A stretch of 22,800 nt of DNA, taken from Candidatus Desantisbacteria bacterium CG2_30_40_21 (GTDB lineage: Bacteria > UBA9089 > CG2-30-40-21). The position numbers and the translations under genes were made by a program. Positions 1-6,778 of the stretch are shown here, piece after piece. Position 1 is the stretch's first letter. Every line of letters begins with the position of its first letter. The stretch is taken from contig MNYI01000093.1 of NCBI GenBank assembly GCA_001873945.1, positions 1-22,800 of the forward strand, given 5' to 3'. The notes under the pieces were generated by a model. That model saw nothing but the letters and a program-made list of their open reading frames with translations, ran no database searches and had not been told where the DNA came from.

Positions 1-1
1 A

Positions 2-349
2 TATGATGAGAATGAAGAAAATTGCCAGACAGTTGTTCAACCAGATATACTTGTGGTATGCGACAGAACCAAGATTGACAGTAGAAGATGTAAGGGTGTC
101 CCTGACTTAGCCATAGAGATATTATCACCATCAACAACCAGAAAAGATATGACTGTGAAATTTGCTCTGTATGAACGAGTTGGAGTAAAAGAATATTGGA
201 TTGTTCACCCATTAGATAAAACGGTACTTGTTTATAAACTTGATGGGAATAAATACGCAAGGGCTGAAATGTATTCGGCTGAGGAGAAGATTAAGGTAGG
301 GATATTTGAGGATTTGGAGATAGACTTAAAAACAGTGTTTATGGGGTAA
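2..349 (+). CDS. Uma2-family (DUF820) PD-(D/E)xK nuclease-fold protein, 5' end outside window
   Basis: The frame is open from the first bases of the window, so this is the C-terminal 115 or so residues of a protein of usually 180-200 residues; the GTG at 53 is only an internal codon. Uma2 family hallmarks are visible in order: QPDILVV, then PDLAIEILSPST with the acidic residue of the nuclease-like core, then the helix ALYERVGVKEYWIV followed by a proline two residues later. The family has a restriction-endonuclease-like fold, is often present in many copies in cyanobacteria and candidate-phylum genomes, and its cellular job is not established. The gene ends 16 bp before alaS on the same strand, so the two may be co-transcribed. 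Family assignment is firm; function is not. Confidence 0.85.
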   Translation, partial: YDENEENCQTVVQPDILVVCDRTKIDSRRCKGVPDLAIEILSPSTTRKDMTVKFALYERVGVKEYWIVHPLDKTVLVYKLDGNKYARAEMYSAEEKIKVGIFEDLEIDLKTVFMG

Positions 350-365
350 CTGTGAAGGATATTAT

Positions 366-2984
366 ATGAAAGGCTCTGAAATAAGACAGGCATATCTTGA
401 CTTTTTTGAGAAAAAAGGGCACACAATAAAATCAAGCGTTTCTCTGGTTCCTGATGATGCAACCGTGCTTTTTACCATTGCCGGGATGGTGCCATTTAAG
501 CCGCTATTCTTGGGTCAGGTTTCTCCCTTGCCATTTACCAGAGCAGTTTCATCCCAGAGGTGTTTGCGTACAAATGATATTGAAAATGTTGGCAAGACTG
601 CACGGCATCATACATTCTTCGAGATGCTGGGTAATTTTTCGTTTGGAGATTACTTTAAGCAAGAGGCAATTGCCTGGGCATGGGAATTCTTGACATCTGT
701 GGTTAAACTACCGGCAGATAAACTGTATGCAACCATTTATCTGGATGACGAAGAGGCATTTAATATCTGGCATAAAGAGATTGGCTTGCCAGAGAATAGA
801 ATAATTAAACTTGGAGAAGATAGTAACTTCTGGACAATGGGTGAAACAGGTCCCTGTGGTCCATGTTCAGAGATACTTATTGATCAGGGGGCAGGGATTG
901 GCTGTTTGAAAGAAAGCTGTGCACCGGGTTGTGATTGTGATAGATTTTTAGAGTTGTGGAACCTTGTATTTACCCAGTTTGACCGTGATACAGAAAAAAC
1001 ACTTCACCCCTTACCCAAAAAAAATATTGATACCGGCATGGGGCTGGAAAGACTTGCGGCTGTTCTTCAGGGTAAGTATTCAAATTTTGAATGTGATCTG
1101 CTTTTTCCCATCATTGAAACTACGGCAGAGATAGCCTCGGTATCTTATGGAAGAGATGAGGATATAAATATACCCCTTCGAATAATTGCAGACCATCTGC
1201 GAGCCATTACCTTTTTAATATTTGATGCCGTCCTGCCCTCTAACGAAAGCCGTGGATATGTCCTGAGATCACTCATCAGAAGGGCTATTCGTCAGGGAAG
1301 ACGACTTAATCTCAACGGAACATTCCTGCATCAATTAGTACCAATAGTCATCGAAACCACAGGCATTGGAGAGGTTTTGCCTTATTGTGACCATATCAGC
1401 AAGGTTATCAAACAAGAAGAGGAGAAATTTGCTACTACCCTGGAACGAGGATTGAATATTCTGGAAGAATTGATTGAGGGATATAAGAGAAGAGAAGAGG
1501 GTGTCATTCAGGGCAAGGATCTTTTTAAGCTCTATGATACATACGGTTTTCCAGTAATGCTTGCTGAAGAAATAATCCTTGAGGCAGGGCTTTCCATTGA
1601 TCGGCAGGGCTTTGATGAAGAGATGTCTCTCCAACGGAAAAAAGCAAGAGCCGCAGGTCTGGGATTGGAAGAGAAGGAAATATCAGCCGGGTTTATTATT
1701 GAACACGAAATACAGTTTGTGGGATATGAATCCATGCAGTCTAAGGCAATTGTGCTGGATGTGATAAAAGGGGAGACACTGATTGAGCGGGCAGAAGAGG
1801 GTGAAGTTGTCCAGATAGTCCTTGATATTACACCTTTTTATGCTGAATCCGGTGGACAGTCCGGCGATACGGGAATATTAACAAATGAAGTCGTTCAGAT
1901 AGAGATACTTGATACCCAGAAATCTACTATTGGCAAAACCATTATTCATCAGGCAAGGATTAAACAAGGTATGTTGAAGAAGGGGGACACGGTAAATGCA
2001 CAGGTAGATATTTCATCCAGATTGGCAATACAAAGAAACCATACTGCCACTCATCTGCTTCAGGCTGCCTTACAGCAGGTGCTGGGCAAACATGTCAAAC
2101 AATCAGGCTCATTTGTCTCATCCGATTATCTGCGATTTGATTTCAGTCATCTTTCCCCATTAACTGGGGAAGAGTGTCAGAGAATAGAGGAATTGGTAAA
2201 CAATAAGATACGGGAAAACCTGTTGGTTGAGGTATCTGAAATAGAACGATCCCGGGCAGAAAAGATAGGTGCCATGGCCCTTTTTGGAGAAAAATATGGG
2301 CAAATGGTTCGTGTGGTAAAGATTGGGGATTATAGTCTGGAACTGTGTGGCGGGACACATGCCTCAGCTACTGGTGAGTTGGGGTTATTTAAGATAAAGG
2401 CAGAGATAGGGATAGCATCCGGGGTAAGAAGGATTGAGGCATTCTCCGGGATGAGTGCATACAGGTATGCGTGCAGGCAACAAGAGATTAATCAGGATCT
2501 TTCCCAATTACTGAAAGCTCCATTGGATGAAATAACCTCAAGGGTAGAAAGGCTTATAAAGACAAATAAAGAGCAGAAAAAAGAGCTAACAAGGCTTAAC
2601 AGTGAATTAATTAAGGGTAAGATTGGTGAGTTGGTAAATGCTGCTATAAAGATTGGCAACATACAGGCAGTAATTATCAGGCTTGACAATACGGAACAGG
2701 ATATGCTTCGGGAAACCGCAGACTTATTGATGGATACGATGGAATCAGCGGTAATTATTCTTGCCTCTATTGTCGATGGCAAGGTATTCTGGTTAGCTAA
2801 AGTCAGTCAGGATTTGACCAATCAGATACATGCCGGCAAGTTGATTAAACAGATAGCAGCTATTACTGGCGGCAATGGCGGCGGCAGGGCTGATATTGCT
2901 CAGGCAGGTGGGACAAAACCTGAAATGATTGAGGAGGCTATGGGTGAGGGGAGGAGAATGTTGCTGGAGATGCAGAATTCCTGA
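366..2984 (+). CDS. alaS: alanine--tRNA ligase
   Basis: Cytoplasmic class II aminoacyl-tRNA synthetase that charges tRNA-Ala with alanine using ATP and hydrolyses mischarged Ser/Gly-tRNA-Ala. At 872 residues it has the usual full length. The N-terminal catalytic part shows the class II motif region RTNDIENVGKTARHHTFFEM (about residues 68-87) and the motif 3 region TGMGLERLAAVLQGKYSNFE. The editing domain carries the zinc-binding set H559, H563, C661 and H665 (HTATH and CGGTH). The C-terminal DHHA1-type end has GGNGGGRADIAQAGG. The start ATG is preceded by AAGGA at about 355-359, a suitable distance. All key residues are present, so it should be active. It follows the Uma2 gene closely and is followed by a dyad repeat. 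Confidence 0.98.
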   Translation: MKGSEIRQAYLDFFEKKGHTIKSSVSLVPDDATVLFTIAGMVPFKPLFLGQVSPLPFTRAVSSQRCLRTNDIENVGKTARHHTFFEMLGNFSFGDYFKQEAIAWAWEFLTSVVKLPADKLYATIYLDDEEAFNIWHKEIGLPENRIIKLGEDSNFWTMGETGPCGPCSEILIDQGAGIGCLKESCAPGCDCDRFLELWNLVFTQFDRDTEKTLHPLPKKNIDTGMGLERLAAVLQGKYSNFECDLLFPIIETTAEIASVSYGRDEDINIPLRIIADHLRAITFLIFDAVLPSNESRGYVLRSLIRRAIRQGRRLNLNGTFLHQLVPIVIETTGIGEVLPYCDHISKVIKQEEEKFATTLERGLNILEELIEGYKRREEGVIQGKDLFKLYDTYGFPVMLAEEIILEAGLSIDRQGFDEEMSLQRKKARAAGLGLEEKEISAGFIIEHEIQFVGYESMQSKAIVLDVIKGETLIERAEEGEVVQIVLDITPFYAESGGQSGDTGILTNEVVQIEILDTQKSTIGKTIIHQARIKQGMLKKGDTVNAQVDISSRLAIQRNHTATHLLQAALQQVLGKHVKQSGSFVSSDYLRFDFSHLSPLTGEECQRIEELVNNKIRENLLVEVSEIERSRAEKIGAMALFGEKYGQMVRVVKIGDYSLELCGGTHASATGELGLFKIKAEIGIASGVRRIEAFSGMSAYRYACRQQEINQDLSQLLKAPLDEITSRVERLIKTNKEQKKELTRLNSELIKGKIGELVNAAIKIGNIQAVIIRLDNTEQDMLRETADLLMDTMESAVIILASIVDGKVFWLAKVSQDLTNQIHAGKLIKQIAAITGGNGGGRADIAQAGGTKPEMIEEAMGEGRRMLLEMQNS

Positions 2985-3023
2985 TTTATGCTCAACAATG
3001 GCATGATTTACGATTTTTAGGAT

Positions 3024-3084
3024 TAACCACGAAAAACACGAAAAAGTTCTGTCCGATTATTGATTTTCGTGTGTTTCGTGGTTA
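3024..3084. repeat. dyad-symmetric intergenic repeat (CCACGAAA-type)
   Basis: Arms 3024-3044 and 3064-3084 are inverted copies with one mismatch (AACCACGAAAAACACGAAAA against TTTTCGTGTGTTTCGTGGTT) around a 19-base loop. It lies between alaS and the acyltransferase and overlaps the extended reading frame of the latter. As RNA it would form a long hairpin. There is no following T-run, so a classical terminator is not supported. Similar arm designs recur elsewhere in the window. Confidence 0.85.
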
Positions 3085-3113
3085 TTTATTTTAGGCTTTG
3101 GATGGTGTTAAAA

Positions 3114-3527
3114 ATGTCTGATTCATATGCTCGTTTTGAAGATTGGGAATATCCAGAGATTAAGGAAGGGGAATTAACTAAATACAATTGGATAGTGCAA
3201 CATAAAGATAAATTAAGACTGGGGCACAAGACAGATATTGGTGCCTTTACATATATTAATGCAAAATATGGGGTTGTGATTGAAGACCTTGTTCAGATAG
3301 GCTCTCATTGCTCCATTTACTCTGTTTCTACTATTGATAATAAAAAGGGCAAAGTAATATTAAAAAGAAATTGTAAGATTGGTAGCCATAGCGTTGTCAT
3401 GCCTGGCGTAACTGTTGGTGAAAATTCTGTTGTTGGTGCCTGTAGTTTTGTAAATCAAGATGTTCTTGATAATCAGGTTGTAGCTGGAATACCTATCAGG
3501 TTGATTAAAACGATGGATAAACTGTAG
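3114..3527 (+). CDS. hexapeptide-repeat (left-handed beta-helix) acyltransferase
   Basis: Predicted cytoplasmic acetyl/acyltransferase of the LbH superfamily, of the kind that modifies sugar-nucleotide or polysaccharide precursors. Hexapeptide-type repeats run through the protein: IGAFTYINAKYG, IEDLVQIGSHCSIYS, then after a short loop (STIDNKKGK) VILKRNCKIGSHSVVMPGVT and VGENSVVGACSFV, ending in the typical VVAGIPIRLI. A longer reading frame opens at 3060, but its first codons lie inside the inverted repeat 3024-3084. ATG 3114 (MSDSYARF) has a GGATGGTG-like ribosome site about 8 bases upstream and gives 137 residues; ATG 3102 is an alternative. No sugar-biosynthesis partner lies next to it, so the substrate is unknown. 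Family assignment is strong. Confidence 0.87.
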   Translation: MSDSYARFEDWEYPEIKEGELTKYNWIVQHKDKLRLGHKTDIGAFTYINAKYGVVIEDLVQIGSHCSIYSVSTIDNKKGKVILKRNCKIGSHSVVMPGVTVGENSVVGACSFVNQDVLDNQVVAGIPIRLIKTMDKL

Positions 3528-3538
3528 CAGTAAGCGGG

Positions 3539-3573
3539 CATCCTTTGTCTCTCGTTGGTGTAGACAAGGGATG
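3539..3573. terminator. possible hairpin downstream of the acyltransferase
   Basis: CATCCTTTGTCT (3539-3550) pairs with AGACAAGGGATG (3562-3573) with one G:T-type mismatch and an 11-base loop, starting 12 bases after the acyltransferase stop codon. Placement suits a terminator or a 3'-end protecting stem, but the sequence after it is A-rich rather than T-rich on the plus strand, so intrinsic termination is uncertain. Confidence 0.35.
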
Positions 3574-3620
3574 AAATGAAAACGAAACATGTAATAAATT
3601 CCAACATTTCACGGGGGCAG

Positions 3621-3701
3621 GAAGGACGATTCCCTTAACCGTTCACGGGAGCACGAAGATTGTCCTTCTTACGGCTGTCATTTAGAGGGTGTGAACGGTT
3701 A
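3621..3701. repeat. intergenic repeat with GTAACCGTTCA-type arms
   Basis: TAACCGTTCAC at 3636-3646 is perfectly inverted as GTGAACGGTTA at 3691-3701. A second inverted pair, GAAGGACGAT (3621-3630) and ATTGTCCTTC (3659-3668), is interleaved with the first rather than nested. The same GGTAACCGTTCA arm recurs at 5628-5692. The rest of the gene-free stretch 3528-3835 holds the hairpin at 3539-3573 and no convincing reading frame. Confidence 0.7.
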
Positions 3702-3835
3702 CCATTAATATTGCTGATAAAGAATCGCAATTTGTGAACTCAACTTGTATACTCAAGTGGGACATATATTGTGTTTTGAAGAACTCTTCCCAAGAAACAA
3801 GAAAATGGTTGACACTTTCTCAAGGGATTACGAGA

Positions 3836-4162
3836 TTAAAATCTTCTAAACTCTCTTCTTGGCTGACTGTCTCTATCTCCACCGCCACTTCGACCGCCGC
3901 CATAACCGCCGCCACCTCTTTCATCTCTGCTTTTAGGTGGTCTGGCTTCATCAACCCTTAATGTCCGTCCTGAAAAATCGGTACCATTCAAGGCTTCTTT
4001 AGCCTTATTTGCTTCATCTGGGGTTGACATTTCAACAAACCCAAAGCCCTTACCCTCAATAATATTTACTTGACTGACCTCTCCATAAGCAGAGAACAAT
4101 TCTCTCAATTGCTCATTTGTCACAGAATATGTGAGGTTTCCTACATACATTCTACTTCCCAT
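3836..4162 (-). CDS. RRM-type glycine-rich RNA-binding protein
   Basis: Single RNA-recognition-motif protein of 108 residues, like the Rbp proteins of cyanobacteria and many other bacteria, thought to bind single-stranded RNA and often cold-induced. The RNP2 motif MYVGNL is at residues 5-10 and RNP1 KGFGFVEM at 38-45, giving a complete betaalphabetabetaalphabeta domain to about residue 75. A glycine/arginine/aspartate-rich tail follows (about 83-108, with GGGGYGGGRSGGG). The start is fixed by a perfect AGGAGG at 4172-4177, 9 bases upstream. A promoter at 4325-4353 predicts a leader of about 155 nt, which would suit post-transcriptional or cold-shock control; that control is inferred. Confidence 0.95.
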   Translation of the reverse strand: MGSRMYVGNLTYSVTNEQLRELFSAYGEVSQVNIIEGKGFGFVEMSTPDEANKAKEALNGTDFSGRTLRVDEARPPKSRDERGGGGYGGGRSGGGDRDSQPRREFRRF

Positions 4163-4196
4163 TCTTTCTTTCCTCCTGAACTTAGGTAAATTCGGT

Positions 4197-4271
4197 CTAA
4201 TAATGTTTCTTTAGAGACAGATAAACAAGATTGTCGTTCCAATCCTCCACGAAAGACATTAAAAGTACCAT
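4197..4271 (-). other. possible upstream ORF and orphan ribosome-binding site in the RRM gene leader
   Basis: Within the predicted leader of the RRM gene a perfect AAGGAGGT occurs at 4289-4296 with no start codon at normal distance. The next ATG is at 4271 (18 bases on) and opens a 24-codon frame, MVLLMSFVEDWNDNLVYLSL and four more residues, ending at 4197. A second in-frame ATG is at 4259. It could be a regulatory leader peptide, or the Shine-Dalgarno-like element could act as a structural switch. Nothing beyond the sequence supports translation. Confidence 0.25.
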
Positions 4272-4324
4272 AACTGTTAAAGATTTTTACCTCCTTGATA
4301 TTTTGTCAACCATTTCTTGTATTT

Positions 4325-4353
4325 ATATTATCATAGAATAGAAAAAAAGTCAA
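4325..4353 (-). promoter_or_regulatory. predicted sigma70-type promoter for the RRM gene
   Basis: Reading the minus strand, TTGACT (4353-4348) is followed after exactly 17 bases by TAATAT (4330-4325). The -35 box matches 5 of 6 consensus positions and the -10 box 4 of 6. Initiation near 4318 would give a leader of about 155 nt before the RRM start. Confidence 0.55.
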
Positions 4354-4373
4354 GTAAAATATATTAATAATTT

Positions 4374-4568
4374 GTAATTACTCAGCTATCAAGAGATAAC
4401 TTGCGAAAATCGCAAAAAAACGCGAAAAATTCTGATTCACAAATTCCTTCTGATTATTAATTTTCGCAGTTTTTCGCGTATTTCGTAGTTTTTTCTGTCC
4501 AATATAGCCATACTCAAGTAGTTACTGTGAACCTTTGTTTCTTTGTGTCTTGAGTGGTAAGTAGTTAC
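4374..4568. repeat. MITE-like composite repeat bounded by GTAAYTACTYA ends
   Basis: The stretch starts GTAATTACTCAG (4374-4385) and ends GAGTGGTAAGTAGTTAC (to 4568), whose complement starts GTAACTACTTAC. Inside lies an imperfect long hairpin of CGCGAAAA-type arms (4398-4430 and 4459-4490) and a shorter inverted pair ACTCAAG/CTTGAGT (4512-4518, 4549-4555). The arm bases 4472-4490 recur identically at 20742-20760, and the right end resembles 22646-22682. It fills most of the gene-free stretch 4163-4580 together with the RRM leader and promoter. No transposase is linked to it. Confidence 0.55.
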
Positions 4569-4580
4569 AACCAAGTTACC

Positions 4581-5600
4581 TCAAAATCCCATCAAATACA
4601 GTATCAATCCACAACTCAAACCAATAACAATATTTATCATTTTTATTAATGCAGCATCCTTTGGTGCATAAGATAACAGGGGCAACATACCATGACCATC
4701 CTGAATAATGGCACTTGTCAGAAGCACAGAAAAAGGGATAATCCCTTGACTAAACATTACTACAAAAATAAGATGCGGGCCTGATTCAGGGATTATGCCA
4801 ACTAAGGCAGCAATAAAGATTATCCAGACCATATGTGTCTGTGCAAATGATTCTAAATTCCAGTGTTTAAGCCCTATATCTACTACAACTAAGGCAAGAA
4901 AACTCCATAAAAATACCCGCCATAAATGCTTTTTGATAATATGATTCCAGATATGTTCCTCAAGATAATGCTCGGAAACAGTTAATATAATAAATAATGC
5001 GAGGAGAATGACCGCAATAATCGCTCCTCTTTCTATGGTACTCGCTTCTGCAGCTACAACCCCACCAATCAACATAAGGAAAAATATCAAGAATATAGAT
5101 AACAAGAGAAACCTGACAAGGCTAATCTGTCTGAGGTGTTCCCAAACATCTTTCCAATTAAGGGGTTTACATCCTTTATCATCCAGATGCAATTCAGATA
5201 ATTTACATGCAAGGCAAGGCTTAACTCTTAAGAGTGGTGCTAATTTGTCAATTATCCAGCCAAATACAATGCCTAAGATAAAAAGGATGCCAAACAAAGT
5301 TAAGGCTTGTCCGGGAAACATTGCCAGCATGACAAATGCCTCATCCCCGGAGGCAGCAATCATGCTTCCTGTCAGTGCCCCAAAACTTAAAAGCCCATGA
5401 ATATAAAAAGAGACATTCATAAAGGCACCAAGGCACCCGGGTGTTGTAGCAATAGCTGAGGAGATAATATATTGCCGAAAGTGTCCACCCTTCATCAATA
5501 TGCTTAACCTTCCCCGTGTTAAAACCTCAATGTAATCCACAAGCATAATCATGACTAAAACAAGGAGGGTTATTATTAAGGCTTGTTCTAAATTTTCCAT
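4581..5600 (-). CDS. putative multi-TM heavy-metal exporter (ArsP_2 / 'putative manganese transporter' family)
   Basis: Integral membrane protein of 339 residues with about eight to ten hydrophobic segments. It resembles the ArsP_2 (putative 10-TM heavy-metal exporter) family. Conserved polar patches in the membrane part match what I know of that family: TTPGCLGAFMNVSFY and SGDEAFVMLAMFPG in the first half, GIIPESGPHLIF and IIQDGHGMLPLLSYAPKDA in the second, in a pseudo-repeated arrangement. A central cytoplasmic loop has a CLAC cysteine pair and another Cys (about residues 130-145), possible metal ligands. The substrate cannot be told from sequence; annotations in this family range over manganese, arsenic compounds and others. 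Start ATG 5600 has AGGAGG four to five bases upstream. It stands alone between repeats. Confidence 0.75.
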   Translation of the reverse strand: MENLEQALIITLLVLVMIMLVDYIEVLTRGRLSILMKGGHFRQYIISSAIATTPGCLGAFMNVSFYIHGLLSFGALTGSMIAASGDEAFVMLAMFPGQALTLFGILFILGIVFGWIIDKLAPLLRVKPCLACKLSELHLDDKGCKPLNWKDVWEHLRQISLVRFLLLSIFLIFFLMLIGGVVAAEASTIERGAIIAVILLALFIILTVSEHYLEEHIWNHIIKKHLWRVFLWSFLALVVVDIGLKHWNLESFAQTHMVWIIFIAALVGIIPESGPHLIFVVMFSQGIIPFSVLLTSAIIQDGHGMLPLLSYAPKDAALIKMINIVIGLSCGLILYLMGF

Positions 5601-5627
5601 GGTTCCTCCTAAAAAAGTATAAAAAGG

Positions 5628-5692
5628 GGTAACCGTTCAAGTTTTCTTTCCCGTTTTCCCTCTTTCCCTTAACTTACACCTGAACGATTACC
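5628..5692. repeat. GTAACCGTTCA-type inverted repeat overlapping the end of the DprA-like gene
   Basis: GGTAACCGTTCAAG (5628-5641) is inverted, 12 of 14 positions, as CCTGAACGATTACC (5679-5692). It shares its arm with the repeat at 3621-3701. The stop codon (5674-5676) and last six or so codons of the DprA-like gene lie in the right arm and loop, so that protein's C-terminus may have been rewritten by repeat insertion. Confidence 0.65.
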
Positions 5693-6161
5693 TTACCTTT
5701 AACCTCTACAATCAGTCGTTCCAGCATCCCGCCCTTACTGGCAAACCCGATAACAACTTCATCAGCCAATTCAATCATAAACCGGTTTCTTCTTTCCGCG
5801 GTTTCTGCCGTAACTCGTTGGACACTGTTTTCAAACGGCGTAGCAATCAATAACCTTCCGGCATCAACTGCCGCTTTCAATTCCGGCTCGATTTTTTCCT
5901 TCATTCCCCGTGCCAGAGTCATAATAACAGGCTGTGTTCCCGCCAGCAGATAATGAAACACATCCTTTTCAATTTTAGAATGGAAACCGCTGATAACACA
6001 GTTGCCTTTCTCCCGCTGCTTAATTGCCCAGTCATAGCATTTGAGCACCACTGAAGCGGGTATTTCCCGGCTGCAAAGAAAAGCTGTGCGGAAAATTCGG
6101 TTTTTGAAATGGACGGAATGGACAGTATGGACGGTATGGACTGAATAGACAATTGGGTCAT
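5674..6161 (-). pseudogene. DprA/SMF-like Rossmann-fold protein gene, frameshifted near its 5' end
   Basis: The natural start is ATG 6161, which has AAGGAG just upstream (about 6167-6172) and overlaps the preceding gene's stop as ATGA. That frame reads MTQLSIQSIPSILSIPSIS, then EFSAQLFFAAG, and degenerates. A second frame takes over near 6066-6072 with REIPASVVLKCYDWAI and runs to 5674. Joining them needs one extra base in the CC/GGG run there. The main part looks like a DprA/LOG-type nucleotide-binding fold: VISGFHSKIEKDVFHYLL, a middle GTQPVIMTLARGM, then GRLLIATPFENSV and RRNRFMIELADEVVIGFAS, comparable to the ISG-GID, PLG and RN-ia-La-ev regions of DprA. DprA proteins bind single-stranded DNA in transformation; this shorter relative has no winged-helix tail and an unknown role. 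Either a real mutation or an assembly error explains the shift. Confidence 0.7.
6107..6151. repeat. 9-bp coding minisatellite (ATGGAC on +), five units
   Basis: Five 9-bp units with core ATGGAC on the plus strand start at 6107, 6116, 6125, 6134 and 6143; the last is degenerate (ATAGAC). They encode the Ser-Ile-x repeats right after the start of the DprA-like gene (minus strand). The core is the reverse complement of the one at 6322-6357. Confidence 0.9.
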
Positions 6162-6778
6162 AATTGGTTTCTCCTTGTTTGTGAACGAACACGGTACAAT
6201 CGCTCTGAAAATCCGCCTTCGTTGGTAAAGTTGCTGGCAAGGCTGGCGATCTGCCGATCAAGAAGGCTACATGCTACACCTATCAGCACAAGCACAGCAT
6301 TTGCCGATATTTCCTCATATCGTCCATCATGTCCATTATGTCCATAAGGTCCATAGACTCCCTTCTTCACCTGCACAACCCACCGCGCCACATCATCAGA
6401 AGTAACGCATTTTTGAGCGACAAGCTCTTTTCGCAAAGGCTCATCTTTTTCCCATAACCTAAGCCTGTGCTGGCGGAGATAATCTTCGTAATCGAGCCTT
6501 AGTTCTTCGAGGCTTGCACGGGCAACACTGGTCAGTTTTAGTTCGGTTTTCTTTGAAGTGGCGGAAGCCTGACTTCCTTCGGCGATATTTTGAACCCCTG
6601 AACGGGCAGCCTGCACCATCTGATCGCGTGTGCGAGAATATTTATCAATATAGCGGTCGCTAAAACGCACGGTAACATCATAAATAAGTTGACCGAGTTG
6701 AAAAGTTTTCAGCTTACGATAGCCGCCATGGGGCGGAATAATTGAGTTATTCTTTTCCACTCCGTGTCCCCCTTTCAT
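6158..6778 (-). CDS. four-helix-bundle protein (S23-like) with four-helix suffix domain
   Basis: Protein of 206 residues. Residues of about 15-110 match the four helix bundle family originally found as 23S rRNA intervening-sequence proteins (IPPHGGYRKLKTFQL, MVQAARSGVQNIAEGSQAS, KTELKLTSVARASLEELRLD). Residues 141-153 are a repeat YGPYGHNGHDGR encoded by a 9-bp minisatellite. The end (EEISANAVLVLIGVACSLLD through GGFSERLYRVR) matches the small 'suffix' domain known to follow this bundle. Biochemical function is unknown; it is probably a protein- or nucleic-acid-binding adaptor. ATG 6778 overlaps the end of the helicase remnant by 32 bp, and the stop overlaps the next start as ATGA, so the three genes were one operon. 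G+C looks higher than in flanking genes, consistent with acquisition. Confidence 0.85.
   Translation of the reverse strand: MKGGHGVEKNNSIIPPHGGYRKLKTFQLGQLIYDVTVRFSDRYIDKYSRTRDQMVQAARSGVQNIAEGSQASATSKKTELKLTSVARASLEELRLDYEDYLRQHRLRLWEKDEPLRKELVAQKCVTSDDVARWVVQVKKGVYGPYGHNGHDGRYEEISANAVLVLIGVACSLLDRQIASLASNFTNEGGFSERLYRVRSQTRRNQL
6322..6357. repeat. 9-bp coding minisatellite (GTCCAT on +), four units
   Basis: Four 9-bp units with core GTCCAT on the plus strand start at 6322, 6331, 6340 and 6349. On the minus strand they encode Tyr/Asn/Asp-Gly-x repeats between the bundle and the suffix domain of the four-helix gene. They are inverted relative to 6107-6151, about 170 bp away. Confidence 0.9.

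Noticed and set aside
5008..5400. Plus-strand 130-codon frame opposite the metal exporter
   Set aside because: It is antisense to a clear membrane-protein gene, has no ribosome site and no family resemblance.
5919..6161. An 80-residue frame as a separate small gene
   Set aside because: Only its first 30 or so codons look meaningful; beyond the frameshift point it is out of frame with the DprA-like domain, so it is the start of that gene.
6107..6357. Short regularly spaced repeats that might be a CRISPR array
   Set aside because: The period is 9 bp with no unique spacers, the arrays are inside coding sequence, and no cas gene is present.
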